Positions 15,722 to 24,902 of a DNA stretch of 64,000 nucleotides are shown in pieces. The notes under the pieces were generated by a model. That model saw only the letters and a list, made by a program, of their open reading frames with translations. It made no database searches and was not told the DNA's origin. This stretch comes from Lachnospiraceae bacterium (GTDB lineage Bacteria; Bacillota; Clostridia; Lachnospirales; Lachnospiraceae): NCBI GenBank assembly GCA_017461725.1, contig JAFTXG010000028.1, positions 1-64,000 of the forward strand. Reading direction: 5' to 3'. A program made the translations under genes and the position numbers. The first letter of the stretch is position 1, and each line of letters opens with the position of its first letter.

Positions 15722-16690
15722 TTAATCCGCCACAGACCAGTCCAGATAACTCAGCCGACGCAGACTCCCCTCCGGAAAGATATACTCCGGCGTCCTGAAG
15801 GGATAAGTCACGTCCTCCTCGTAGTACCAGGGATCATCTGTGTGGGCCGGATTTTTAATCACATGAAATTCCTGCGCCGGCATGTAGCTCTGACCAAGCA
15901 GAAATGCCTTGTCTCCTGACTCGTTTTCACAGACGTCCACCACCATCACCACATGGCCGGGGCTTCCACCTTTCAGAAATACATCCCCCACCTGAAGCTC
16001 ATCCAGCGCGATCGGCGCTGATTCGTAGGTATCCATGGAGAGGGTTCCTGCGTAAGCGAACACCATGCGCATATATTTCTGGAATGTCTCGTATGAATCA
16101 TCATAGCCTGCACTGTTCACCCAGCTGATCTGATTACCGTCGACAGATATCCGCTGACCATCCCGCCATCGGGAATATTCGGCCAGAAAGCCGTTGGTAA
16201 AGTGAAATTTGATTTTATCCGGCTGCCCTATCTGCAGGTAATATTCCGCATAGACACGCATCACCGAATCTGCACATTGCTGCAGATTTTCCGCCTCGAT
16301 GGGCAGGGCAAAGACTGCCGTGTGTGCCCGCTGATTTCCTTTGAGCGAGCCATCGTACAAAAGTACCTCTGCACCGTCTGCTTTCATCGGGTAGCCGCGC
16401 AAAAAAGCGGTCAGGCTGTCCGCATCGGCCTCTGCTCTGGTGTAACCTTCGGGAGTGCCGATCCGTGTCCCCAGAGTCATTCCGCCCGGATTTATGCATA
16501 GCCAGGTCTCCTCTGGTTGTGTTTTCTGTTCGGGTGCGGATTCAGTTGCCCGCTCGCCCGGCTCCCCAAACGGAAATGAAACACCGGTCTTTTCACTATT
16601 ATCGATCTCATTCTCATCCGATACACCGCATCCCGTCATCCCCCAAATCAGAAGAAGCAGCACACCGATTAACATCATTTGCTTTTTCAT
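15722..16690 (-). CDS. DUF4846 lipoprotein
   Basis: 322 residues with a lipoprotein signal (MKKQMMLIGVLLLLIWGMTGC, lipobox MTGC, mature Cys at residue 21) and then a Ser/Glu-rich linker. The body matches DUF4846: TPEGYTRAEADADSLTAFLRGYPM near residue 75, VLLYDGSLKG near residue 105 and the late GDVFLKGGSPGHVVMVVDV segment near residue 245 with a Gly-His pair. The enzyme activity is unknown; GHVVMVVD is reminiscent of peptidase-like folds. It should sit on the outer face of the cell membrane. It follows recU closely. Confidence 0.82.
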   Translation of the reverse strand: MKKQMMLIGVLLLLIWGMTGCGVSDENEIDNSEKTGVSFPFGEPGERATESAPEQKTQPEETWLCINPGGMTLGTRIGTPEGYTRAEADADSLTAFLRGYPMKADGAEVLLYDGSLKGNQRAHTAVFALPIEAENLQQCADSVMRVYAEYYLQIGQPDKIKFHFTNGFLAEYSRWRDGQRISVDGNQISWVNSAGYDDSYETFQKYMRMVFAYAGTLSMDTYESAPIALDELQVGDVFLKGGSPGHVVMVVDVCENESGDKAFLLGQSYMPAQEFHVIKNPAHTDDPWYYEEDVTYPFRTPEYIFPEGSLRRLSYLDWSVAD

Positions 16691-16693
16691 CCC

Positions 16694-17227
16694 TCAATCC
16701 CTCGACTGGATATCCAGATTGATCTGCTCCAGATAATGGATCATGATATCCCGCTGTGAGCGGATCTTGTATGTCTTGTCCACCTCGTCGTAAGTGAAGC
16801 TCTTTCTTCCCCCGGCTTCCTTCCGATCCCAGAATCGCTTGATTTCCGCAAACGGCAGATAATAATACTCGTTCCGCTTGGTGAACCCGAGAATGATGAA
16901 GGCCAGACCTCCCTGCTGCTCAAATTCCTCCATGAACGCAATCTGGTGCGGGTGAATATTGTGCAGCGGCACCGTGTCCACAGCGCACTCCTTCGCGTCA
17001 AAGCACACCGGAATGGACTGAATCACGCCGATGTAATCCACCGTACTTTTCTGATCAAAGTAGGCTAGCGTGATGTGCCGCTTTTCCGCATCTATGGTGA
17101 TGGGCTTGATCGGGGTGGGGATCTTCTGAATCAGCGCCAGCCCGCTCTCCCGATAGCGCTCGTTGGTGTGGTTGATCATGTCCTCGAGGCCTGATCCTCT
17201 CAGTCCTCTTGAATTCCAGGTAGCCAT
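16694..17227 (-). CDS. recU: Holliday junction resolvase RecU
   Basis: 177 residues of the RecU family. Recognisable segments are NSRGLRGSGLEDMINHTNERYR at the N-terminus, the catalytic stretch STVDYIGVIQSIPVCFDAKEC near residue 60, and GGLAFIILGFTKRNEYYYLPF near residue 105. RecU cuts four-way DNA junctions in Firmicutes recombination, with the RuvAB motor (here at 43236-44990). It starts within the end of the upstream pseudouridine synthase gene (28-base overlap), so translation is probably coupled. recU is often paired with a penicillin-binding protein gene; that pairing is absent here. Confidence 0.9.
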   Translation of the reverse strand: MATWNSRGLRGSGLEDMINHTNERYRESGLALIQKIPTPIKPITIDAEKRHITLAYFDQKSTVDYIGVIQSIPVCFDAKECAVDTVPLHNIHPHQIAFMEEFEQQGGLAFIILGFTKRNEYYYLPFAEIKRFWDRKEAGGRKSFTYDEVDKTYKIRSQRDIMIHYLEQINLDIQSRD

Positions 17228-18300
17228 AATCCTTCTCCTGTCAGTACACGTTTCATGATGGGCGGCACATTCGCCGTAAACTGCTTGCAGGACAGTCGCT
17301 CAAATCCAGCCGTCATCTTGGGGAAATTGATCCTCCAGGCGTGAAGCAGCTGTATGCGAAGCCCGTAACGGTCGCGAAAGGCCTTATTCACTGTCTCATT
17401 GCCGTATTTGGTATCTCCGATGATCCCGTGGCCGATGCTGGCCAGATGGGCGCGGATCTGGTGGGACTTTCCGGTGATCAGCTCCACCTCCAAAAGGGTC
17501 ACCTGATCATTGTCCAGCAGATTTCGGTACACTGTGACGATGGGCACAGATCCTTCTGTCTGTCGCTTGGAGATCGTCACCTGATTGGTCTTCTCGTCCT
17601 TGGTGAGATATCCCTCGATCCGTTGTTCGCCCTTCAGCACACCGTGAACCAGGCAGAGGTAGCGCTTTCTCAGCGTCCGGTCGCGCAACAATCTGGACAT
17701 CTCCTGAGAACCGGGAAGAGATTTACCGCAGATCACCAGACCGCTGGTGTTTCGGTCCAGACGGTTACAGACGGAGGGCCGGAAGGTCTCCAGCTGTTTC
17801 TCCGTCATTTTTCCATTGATCAGCAGATAATGGATCATGTACTCGGTCAGTGATATGTCGCTGGGTGCCGCCTTCTGGGAGAGCATTCCCGCAGGCTTGT
17901 TGATTAGCAAAATGTCTTTGTCTTCGTATACAATGTTCAATCGAACCTGATCCGGTCTGGGATTTCCTGCCCTTGTGATATTCATCCCACGATTCTGGCC
18001 CATTCCGTTCATCGGCGAACCGTTATTTTTTTCGGCTGACACGGAGTTTGCCGCATTCAACACCGCCACCGCCCTGGACGCCTCTCTGAACTGATCAATG
18101 GTCTCGTCCGCCAGAAACAGTTTCACCACATCGCCGGGATTCAGGCGCTCAGGGCCCTCACACTTTTTCCCGTTCAATGTGATGTTTTTCTTGCGCATCA
18201 TCTTGTAGAAAAAGGAGGTAGGGGCTTTGGTCATGTATTTTCCGAGAAAACGGTCAAGCCGTTGTCCTGCACTGTTTTCATCGATAATAAATTCTCTCAT
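17200..18300 (-). CDS. RluA-family pseudouridine synthase
   Basis: 366 residues: an N-terminal S4 RNA-binding domain (about 1-65, AGQRLDRFLGKYM) and the RluA catalytic domain. The catalytic Asp is in CNRLDRNTSGLVICGKS near residue 185, and GKSHQIRAHLASIGHGIIGDTKYG follows near residue 285. It isomerises uridines in rRNA or tRNA; target unknown (RluC/RluD-like). Between the two domains lies a low-complexity stretch rich in Asn and Ser (residues about 85-110). The start at 18300 has GGAG nine bases upstream; the longer frame has none. Confidence 0.9.
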   Translation of the reverse strand: MREFIIDENSAGQRLDRFLGKYMTKAPTSFFYKMMRKKNITLNGKKCEGPERLNPGDVVKLFLADETIDQFREASRAVAVLNAANSVSAEKNNGSPMNGMGQNRGMNITRAGNPRPDQVRLNIVYEDKDILLINKPAGMLSQKAAPSDISLTEYMIHYLLINGKMTEKQLETFRPSVCNRLDRNTSGLVICGKSLPGSQEMSRLLRDRTLRKRYLCLVHGVLKGEQRIEGYLTKDEKTNQVTISKRQTEGSVPIVTVYRNLLDNDQVTLLEVELITGKSHQIRAHLASIGHGIIGDTKYGNETVNKAFRDRYGLRIQLLHAWRINFPKMTAGFERLSCKQFTANVPPIMKRVLTGEGLWLPGIQED

Positions 18301-18363
18301 AATTATACGCTCCGTCATAAATGTAAGTCATTACGGATTGCTTCATGCTTCGCACCAACTCTC

Positions 18364-18939
18364 TCATACCGAATAAACCAGCAGCTTTTCTTTCTGTTGG
18401 TAAAGCATATCCTTATCTTTCAGCGCTGCGTCAGCCTTCACATTGACGTTCACTCGCCTCATAAAATTGTCCCAGTCTTCCGTCAGATACACGCCAGTGA
18501 AATATCCCGTTCCGCGGAGCATTTCAGTCAGCTCACCTTGACGCAGTCCCAGATTCAGATTTCTTCCTTCGGTGTATATCACAACCTCGTTCCGGGAAAA
18601 CAATACCGCTCCCGCAAACAACTGCTTTTCCTTGACCGTCAGTACCAGATCGTAGGCGGTCACCGCCATTTTTCCGTCGCCGGTCGCCGCAGCAAACTCC
18701 TGCATCCGCTCAGTGCTGATGGAAAACCAGGGCCTCAGGGTGATTAAACTGGTGACAAAAAATGCCAGCGGAAGGACCAAAAGCACCGACATGATCATCA
18801 GATAACCGCTCCATGGTGCATTAATCATCTTTCCCGCGAGATAACATACAAACACGGCGATCAGATTAATGATCACTTTCAATGTGTTGGCCTTTTTCTT
18901 TTGATTGAGATAACCATGCATTCCTTTTTCTTTTTTCAT
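18364..18939 (-). CDS. Unknown two-helix membrane protein
   Basis: 191 residues: a basic N-terminus, two membrane helices at about 22-40 and 46-68 and a C-terminal soluble domain of about 120 residues, probably cytoplasmic. I do not recognise the family. The soluble part has mixed strands and helices (AYDLVLTVKEKQLFAGAVLFSRNEVVIYTEG). GAGGGA stands eight bases before the ATG. It follows the YgiQ-type radical SAM gene by 15 bases and may share its transcript. Confidence 0.6.
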   Translation of the reverse strand: MKKEKGMHGYLNQKKKANTLKVIINLIAVFVCYLAGKMINAPWSGYLMIMSVLLVLPLAFFVTSLITLRPWFSISTERMQEFAAATGDGKMAVTAYDLVLTVKEKQLFAGAVLFSRNEVVIYTEGRNLNLGLRQGELTEMLRGTGYFTGVYLTEDWDNFMRRVNVNVKADAALKDKDMLYQQKEKLLVYSV

Positions 18940-18954
18940 CTGGCATTCCCTCTT

Positions 18955-21081
18955 TCACTTTTTCTTGTGAACATTTCGTATCGTCTTTTTCTTCGCGGGG
19001 AGACTTTCTCTTCCCGTTCTGTTGACAGCACCGGTCTTTTTCGCACTTCCGGATTTTCCGGTCTTTTGGGATTTCCCAACCGCATTTCCAGTCGGCTTAT
19101 GCACCGGATGCCGGGAGTGTGCACTGCGTGAGGAATCGGCATTTTCGTTCAGCGGTCTGATCAGACACTCCTTGCCGTAACCGATAAGATCGGTCCTTCC
19201 GGCAATTTTAAGTGCCTCCTCGATCAAAGCTCTGTTCTTCGGGTCGCGGTACTGGATGAGTGCCCGCTGCATGGCCTTCTCATGGGGATTCTTCGGCACA
19301 TAGACCGGCTCCATGGTCCGGGGATCAAGGCCGGTGTAATACATACAGGTGGACAATGTGGACGGTGTGGGGTAGAAATCCTGCACCTGCTCCGGCATAT
19401 AGCCCAGATCGCGGACGTACTCCGCCAGTTTGACCGCCTCCTTCATGGTCGTTCCCGGATGAGAGGACATAAGGTACGGCACCATATATTGCTTCAATCC
19501 AAACTGCTCATTGACCTTATTGTACTTCTGGCAAAACTGTTTGAACACGCTGTGTTCCGGCTTGCCCATCTTCTGCAGCACCACATCGGAGACGTGCTCC
19601 GGCGCCACCTTCAGCTGGCCGCTGACATGGTATTTGCACAGTTCCCGCAGAAATGCGTCTGACTTGTCCGCCAGCAGATAATCGAATCGGATACCACTGC
19701 GGATGAACACCTTTTTCACGCCGGGGACAGCGCGAAGCTTTCTAAGCAGTGCAATGTAATCGCTGTGGTCCGCGTCCATATTTTTACAGGGCGAGGGGAA
19801 CAGGCACTGACGGTGACTGCACGCACCTTTGCTCAACTGTTTCCTGCAGGCAGGATGGCGGAAATTGGCTGTGGGGCCGCCCACGTCATGAATATATCCC
19901 TTGAAATCACGGTGCTTCGTCAGCGTCTCCGCCTCGCGCACCAGTGAATCGTGGCTGCGCACCTGAACGATCCTTCCCTGCTGGAAGGTCAGCGCACAGA
20001 AGCTGCAGCTGCCGAAGCAGCCGCGATTGCTGATCAGGCTGAAACGGATCTCCTGCATGGCAGGAATGCCGCCCAGCGCCTCATACATGGGGTGAGGCTC
20101 TCTGGTATAGGGCAGATCATAGACCGCATCCATCTCCTCCGTCGTCAGAGGCAGTGCGGGCGGGTTCTGCACCACATAGAGATGATCGTGATACTTCTCC
20201 ACCAGAACCTTCGCGGTAAACGGATCCGTATTCTTATATTGAGTCAAAAAACTTTCGGCATAGGCCTTTTTGTCCGAGGTGATCCGGTCATATTCCGGCA
20301 AGGTTATAACGGAGTCTGCCGGCAATCCTCGTCCATCATCCTCACTGCATATTTCTACCTCACCGCGCGATTCACCCTCGCCGCTCCTTCTGCTTTTGCC
20401 CTGCCTATTATTCACACCGGGGAGATAGCTCCTCTCCAGCACACTGTACATCTGTGCAGTCTCCGGCGTTTTCGTCTTATAGACGGTTCCGCGGATGTAG
20501 GTCAGCTCACTGACCGGTATCCCCGCTGCCAGCCCGTCGGCGATCTCCACAATGGAATGCTCGCCCATGCCGTAGCTGATCAGATCCGCCTGGCTGTCCA
20601 CCAGCACAGAATGCTTTACCTTGTCAGACCAGTAATCATAATGAGCCAGTCTTCGCAGGCTGGCTTCGATTCCGCCGATGATCACCGGAATATCTTTGTA
20701 AACTTTGCGCACCAGATTTCCATAGACCACCACCGCATAGTCGGGGCGCTTGCCCATCTCACCGCCGGGGCTGTAGGCATCGGTACCTCTATGCTTTCGG
20801 GAAACCGTGTAATGATTCACCATGGAATCCATATTTCCGCCGGAGATCAGCACACCGAGGCGGGGCCGCCCGAACACCTGGATGGAGGTCTCATCCTTCC
20901 AGTCCGGCTGGGGGATCATGCCGATCCGATAGCCGTTTTTCTCCAGCACACGGCTGATGATGGCAGGACCAAAGGAGGGATGATCCACATAGGCATCCCC
21001 TGTGATGTAAATAAAATCCACTTCATCCCAGCCACGCTGCCGCATCTCGGCGGCGGTTACAGGCAAACACTGATTTTTCAA
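18955..21081 (-). CDS. YgiQ-family radical SAM protein
   Basis: 708 residues. The N-terminal half contains the family's conserved GDAYVDHPSFGPAIISRVLE and PVIIGGIEASLRRLAHYDYWSD; the radical-SAM cluster motif CFGSCSFC lies near residue 360, followed by GGPTANFRHPAC. The reaction is unknown. The C-terminal 60 residues are a Lys/Arg/Ser-rich, probably disordered tail. The start is a TTG at 21081 with GAGGG seven bases upstream; an ATG 30 bases further upstream has no ribosome site. Confidence 0.9.
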   Translation of the reverse strand: MKNQCLPVTAAEMRQRGWDEVDFIYITGDAYVDHPSFGPAIISRVLEKNGYRIGMIPQPDWKDETSIQVFGRPRLGVLISGGNMDSMVNHYTVSRKHRGTDAYSPGGEMGKRPDYAVVVYGNLVRKVYKDIPVIIGGIEASLRRLAHYDYWSDKVKHSVLVDSQADLISYGMGEHSIVEIADGLAAGIPVSELTYIRGTVYKTKTPETAQMYSVLERSYLPGVNNRQGKSRRSGEGESRGEVEICSEDDGRGLPADSVITLPEYDRITSDKKAYAESFLTQYKNTDPFTAKVLVEKYHDHLYVVQNPPALPLTTEEMDAVYDLPYTREPHPMYEALGGIPAMQEIRFSLISNRGCFGSCSFCALTFQQGRIVQVRSHDSLVREAETLTKHRDFKGYIHDVGGPTANFRHPACRKQLSKGACSHRQCLFPSPCKNMDADHSDYIALLRKLRAVPGVKKVFIRSGIRFDYLLADKSDAFLRELCKYHVSGQLKVAPEHVSDVVLQKMGKPEHSVFKQFCQKYNKVNEQFGLKQYMVPYLMSSHPGTTMKEAVKLAEYVRDLGYMPEQVQDFYPTPSTLSTCMYYTGLDPRTMEPVYVPKNPHEKAMQRALIQYRDPKNRALIEEALKIAGRTDLIGYGKECLIRPLNENADSSRSAHSRHPVHKPTGNAVGKSQKTGKSGSAKKTGAVNRTGRESLPAKKKTIRNVHKKK

Positions 21082-21143
21082 AATGATTCCCTCATTTCTG
21101 TTCAAAACCATTTGATTCTTTGTGATAAATCATCGTCTAGGAT

Positions 21144-21746
21144 TTACACGCCAAATCGATATTCCTTCTCGTCCTTTTCATTTGCAACGAGCTGAAATGT
21201 TTCAATCACGATATCTGCGACCTCGTCCGGCTTAAGATTTGTATTGTCGATTTTGATATGATTCTCAAACCAAGTCTCATCGCTATCCGAATTAAGTCTG
21301 TGTCTTTCTGCATCCCTCAACAGATTTCCTCTGCTCCATTCAATATCTCGTTTGGAGGCTTTCTGTTCCAGTCGATGCGGCGTCTCATTTCGCTCAAGCC
21401 TGGTTTGAATGTCAGCGCTAAGCTCGACAAAATAGAAGTTTCCTCCATTTGAAACAAACAGATCAGCCAAATTCGTTAAATAGGTTTTCTCTTCTGGAAT
21501 CTCAAATGCACAAACATAGGTGAACAATAAATCTACATTATGTTTTACTGCCAGTTCAAACGCTTTTTCTCTAAATATCGCATTAAACTCTTTTTGAGCC
21601 GGTGTCGCGAATCCAAATATCTTATCCGACATCTCAATACTGTCATGATTCATCATCATGTTATACTTCAGTTTATCTCTCAAACTCTCTGCGACCGTCA
21701 TCTTGCCTACAGCCTGCGGTCCACAGACTATAATTAAATTTGCCAT
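21144..21746 (-). CDS. P-loop nucleotide kinase-like protein
   Basis: 200 residues with a Walker A motif at the N-terminus (GPQAVGKMT, residues 9-17), a short second segment NHDSIEMSD and a lid-like Arg-rich stretch (RLERNETPHR), the plan of small nucleotide/shikimate kinase-like P-loop proteins. The substrate is not evident. AT-richer than its neighbours, so possibly acquired. It overlaps the end of the HAD gene by 13 bases, consistent with coupling. Confidence 0.65.
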   Translation of the reverse strand: MANLIIVCGPQAVGKMTVAESLRDKLKYNMMMNHDSIEMSDKIFGFATPAQKEFNAIFREKAFELAVKHNVDLLFTYVCAFEIPEEKTYLTNLADLFVSNGGNFYFVELSADIQTRLERNETPHRLEQKASKRDIEWSRGNLLRDAERHRLNSDSDETWFENHIKIDNTNLKPDEVADIVIETFQLVANEKDEKEYRFGV

Positions 21747-22402
21747 ATCAACTCAACCTCATCATAATCCCAGATATAATCGTCCGCCAGTCTCCGCTTC
21801 TCCTCCCGGTAAGGAATCGAAAATTCATCCTCCACCGCGCACACCCTCATCCCGGCAGCTTTACCGCCGATGATGCCGGGCACGATATCCTCGAACACAA
21901 TACAACGCACAGGATCTGCCTTCACCCGCTCTGCCGCCAGCAGATATACATCCGGCGCAGGCTTTCCGCGGGGAACCTCGCAGGAGATCACCACTGCGTC
22001 AAAATAATCCTTCATCCCGCTGCTCTCCAGCACCACGTCAATCAGCTGACGGGAATTGCTGGAGGCGATGGCCATCGGGACGCCTCTGTCCTTTAGTTTC
22101 CGCACAAACTCTCCGGCACCCTTTTTCAGCGAAACTTCGTGGCCGTACTTGTCCATCGCCATCTCATTCCACTTGCATTTGATCTTATCCAACGTCCACG
22201 GTATATCAAACCGCTGCTTAAAATACACCGCAGTTTCCGAAAAACTCATCCCCTCAATACATTCCTGCAAATCATCAGGCATGGCGAGTCCAAAGCTTCC
22301 CAGAAACTCAATATCGATCTGCTCCCACATCCACATGGAATCATATAAGGTGCCGTCCAGATCAAAGATCACGGCATCCAAGTCATTTATATTTAAAATC
22401 AT
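21734..22402 (-). CDS. HAD-superfamily phosphatase/phosphoglucomutase-like hydrolase
   Basis: 222 residues with all four HAD motifs: DLDGTLYDS (nucleophile Asp near residue 11), IASSNS near residue 110, the Lys in RGKPAPDVY near residue 145 and the acidic FEDIVPGI near residue 168. An alpha-helical cap lies between motifs I and II, as in subfamily IA (beta-phosphoglucomutase, PhoE-like). Likely a sugar-phosphate phosphatase; substrate unknown. The start at 22402 overlaps the stop of the upstream gene (ATGA), with GGAG six bases before it. Confidence 0.85.
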   Translation of the reverse strand: MILNINDLDAVIFDLDGTLYDSMWMWEQIDIEFLGSFGLAMPDDLQECIEGMSFSETAVYFKQRFDIPWTLDKIKCKWNEMAMDKYGHEVSLKKGAGEFVRKLKDRGVPMAIASSNSRQLIDVVLESSGMKDYFDAVVISCEVPRGKPAPDVYLLAAERVKADPVRCIVFEDIVPGIIGGKAAGMRVCAVEDEFSIPYREEKRRLADDYIWDYDEVELIWQI

Positions 22403-23934
22403 AGCCATCTCCAGGGGGCAAAATACTTGTTTTTGAGGGTCGTACGGCTGCGTTTCGCAAATCCCAGAGGATATCCGTCCACGCAGACCAGACACCAGCC
22501 ATCTCCGCCGCGGACCTCAGCACCCTGACAGTCGATGGTCTCTCCTTTGAGGTACTTGACCACGCGCACATCATCGGCAGCAAAGGAAGCGGTGTTCGCA
22601 AACTCCTCCGTTTTCAGATACATCGCCAGAGCTTGTGAGGGCTCAAAGCGGTTTTTCTTTAACTCACCCATGAGCAGACCGTTCCGCAGATACCGTAGTC
22701 CGGAAAGTGAAGGAAGCCCCAGCGGGCGCAGATAAATGCGTGTCTCCTGGCAGGCCAACTGACCTTTCTGCAGGAAATCTGAGGTGATCAATTTGCAAAA
22801 GTCTGCAAAATCAGGGTTTTTGTCTAAGAAACGGAGGTTTTCCCGCTCCACAGCTGCTTCCTCACCAAAACTCTTTTTCCGGGTCTTCTTCCCGCATACA
22901 GACTTGTTATCCTTCTTCTCGTGTACAAAAACAGTTTCATCACAGTCAGAGCGATTGTTATCATCGAATACACTACGATCGCAGTATCCGTCAGAATCAT
23001 CCTTCCAGTGGATCAGCGCCACAAAATGGCCCTCCCCATCAATTTTGTGGGGATAAAGCCGCATACAGTTTTTCAGCGACGGGTCCGGATAAGGAATGTC
23101 CTCGTGCTCGGTAAATCCCGGCACAAAGCCCCAGGACTCACTGTCCGGCACTTTCACCACCTCCAGCTGTGGGAACTCGTGGAGCAGGCCGGAGATCACG
23201 CACTCGTCCTCCAGAACCGAGAAGGTACAGGTGGAGTACAGAATATATCCGCCGGGCTTTAACATGGTCACCGCATCCCGAACAATGTCCTTCTGGATCG
23301 CGTAGAAAAACTCAGGGCCGTTTCGCTCCCAGGCCTTCATCACCGCGCCGTCGCGGCGGAACATACCCTCACCGGAACAGGGGGCATCGATCAGAATTTT
23401 ATCAAAGAATCCCGGAAATCTGGTCGCCAGTTTCTGGGAGTACTCGTTGGTCAGCAGCACATTGCCGATACCGAACAGCTCAATATTTTTGAGGAGCGCT
23501 TTCGCTCTGGAATTGCTCACATCGTTGGACACCAGAAGTCCCTCTCCGGCCAGACGGCTGCCAGCCTGGGTGCTCTTTCCTCCCGGCGCCGCACAGAGGT
23601 CAAGCACCTTGTCTCCGGGCTCAATGGGCAATATGGCCGCCGGTGTCATGGCACTGGGCTCCTGCAGATAGTAAAGTCCGGCAAAATAGTAGGGGTGCTT
23701 TGCCGGCTTGTCCTCTTTATTGTAATACCAGCCGCGATCACACCAGGGGACAGGCTTTTTCAAGGGAACCGGCGTGATCTGCTCAAATTCTTCCACCGAC
23801 AATTTTCCGGTGTTTACACGGATACCGTGATTTGGCTCCCGGTCAAGGCACGCCAAATATGCCGGGAAGTCATCTCCCAGCATATTTTCCATCCGATTTT
23901 TATAAATTAAGGGTAATTCGATTTTTGCTGCCAT
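22399..23934 (-). CDS. rsmF: RsmF/NOL1-type rRNA cytosine-C5 methyltransferase
   Basis: 511 residues: an N-terminal RNA-binding region, a SAM-dependent methyltransferase core with LDLCAAPGGKSTQ near residue 110, the catalytic cysteines in DAPCSGEGMFRRD (about 187) and STCTFSVLEDE (about 235), and C-terminal PUA-like domains typical of RsmF. It methylates cytosine C5 in 16S rRNA. A low-complexity, charged insert (about residues 316-365, with DDNNRSDCDE and EKKDNKS) separates core and tail and is absent from most members I know. The HAD and kinase-like genes follow with overlapping starts, so this is the head of a three-gene unit. Confidence 0.9.
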   Translation of the reverse strand: MAAKIELPLIYKNRMENMLGDDFPAYLACLDREPNHGIRVNTGKLSVEEFEQITPVPLKKPVPWCDRGWYYNKEDKPAKHPYYFAGLYYLQEPSAMTPAAILPIEPGDKVLDLCAAPGGKSTQAGSRLAGEGLLVSNDVSNSRAKALLKNIELFGIGNVLLTNEYSQKLATRFPGFFDKILIDAPCSGEGMFRRDGAVMKAWERNGPEFFYAIQKDIVRDAVTMLKPGGYILYSTCTFSVLEDECVISGLLHEFPQLEVVKVPDSESWGFVPGFTEHEDIPYPDPSLKNCMRLYPHKIDGEGHFVALIHWKDDSDGYCDRSVFDDNNRSDCDETVFVHEKKDNKSVCGKKTRKKSFGEEAAVERENLRFLDKNPDFADFCKLITSDFLQKGQLACQETRIYLRPLGLPSLSGLRYLRNGLLMGELKKNRFEPSQALAMYLKTEEFANTASFAADDVRVVKYLKGETIDCQGAEVRGGDGWCLVCVDGYPLGFAKRSRTTLKNKYFAPWRWL

Positions 23935-23958
23935 ATTGTCATTCTCCGGCGCTTATCA

Positions 23959-23972
23959 TGGATAATTATCCA
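23959..23972. repeat. 14-bp palindrome upstream of rsmF
   Basis: TGGATAATTATCCA is a perfect palindrome 25 bases before the rsmF start, near where its transcript should begin. It could be an operator for the rsmF-HAD-kinase unit. No regulator nearby suggests itself. The rest of the 152-base gap to the synthetase gene shows only an unconvincing hairpin at 24060-24085. Confidence 0.4.
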
Positions 23973-24086
23973 GAATTACGCTTCATGTAGGTGATATTGA
24001 TTTATTACAAGATCTTTTATATGACGATCGTCGCTCATGGGTAAACAGTATCAGCGCGCTTTTTTCACCGCACCACCATGTCCGGT

Positions 24087-24902
24087 TTACACCGATGTCA
24101 AAGACTGTGTATTCCGGTTGGCTGCCAGGCGATCCAAACGTTGGCTGAACTCCTGCAGCTCATCCAGTGTTCCATGGTCATATATCCGCTGAAACTCTTC
24201 CTGAATATTTTTGATCGCATCCTCCGATGAGGCATACTGCTTGTGAAGATTATCCAGATTGTTCAGAATATCAGCAACCATGACCGCCTTTTCTCTGAAC
24301 AGCTGCTGTGCATCCACTACATCATCCCGGATCGAAGACATCTCACCGTCCAGCGCCCGCACCGCGTTTGCCGAAGCCATCAGTCTCTGTGAAATCTCCA
24401 GGGGCATATTTCCCTGATATTTGTACTTGAGGGAGTGCTCAATGGTCGCCCAGAAATTCATCGCCAGTGTTCTGATCTGAATCTCCACCGGAATGCGAAT
24501 ATTTCCGTATATGGTCATTACCTCATAGGAAATATTGATGTGGTAGCTGGAATAACCACTGGCCTTGGGCTGATGGATATAATCGATCTCGTTTAAAACC
24601 GTCATATCGGAGCGATTTCGAATGATCTCAACCACCTGGTCGATATCGTCCACAAACTGACAGATCAGACGGATGCCGGCAATATCATCAATCTTTTCTT
24701 TAATCTCATCGTTGGATATCCCTTTGCGCTTGGCTTTCGCCAGAATACTGGATATCTTTTTTACCCGCCCGTGGACCTGCTCAATGGGCGAATAAAGGCC
24801 TGCCTGCTGATACTGCTTGATCATATGCTCAAACTTGACGATCAGTTCCTGAACAGCAAGCTCATAGGGTACCAGTAATTCCCGCCATAATTGTATCTCC
24901 AT
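24087..24902 (-). CDS. relQ: Small alarmone synthetase, RelQ/YjbM type
   Basis: 271 residues with a single RelA/SpoT synthetase domain and no hydrolase or TGS/ACT domains, the size of small alarmone synthetases. Visible are RVKKISSILAKAKRKG (residues 45-60), IDDIAGIRLICQFVDDI near residue 75 and the catalytic signature VEIQIRTLAMNFWATIEHSLKYKY near residue 140. The family makes (p)ppGpp from ATP and GDP/GTP. The C-terminal 70 residues form a coiled coil, as in RelQ tetramers. The start lies 61 bases inside the upstream M23 gene, with GGAG 12 bases before it; an ATG with better spacing is not available. Confidence 0.88.
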   Translation of the reverse strand: MEIQLWRELLVPYELAVQELIVKFEHMIKQYQQAGLYSPIEQVHGRVKKISSILAKAKRKGISNDEIKEKIDDIAGIRLICQFVDDIDQVVEIIRNRSDMTVLNEIDYIHQPKASGYSSYHINISYEVMTIYGNIRIPVEIQIRTLAMNFWATIEHSLKYKYQGNMPLEISQRLMASANAVRALDGEMSSIRDDVVDAQQLFREKAVMVADILNNLDNLHKQYASSEDAIKNIQEEFQRIYDHGTLDELQEFSQRLDRLAANRNTQSLTSV

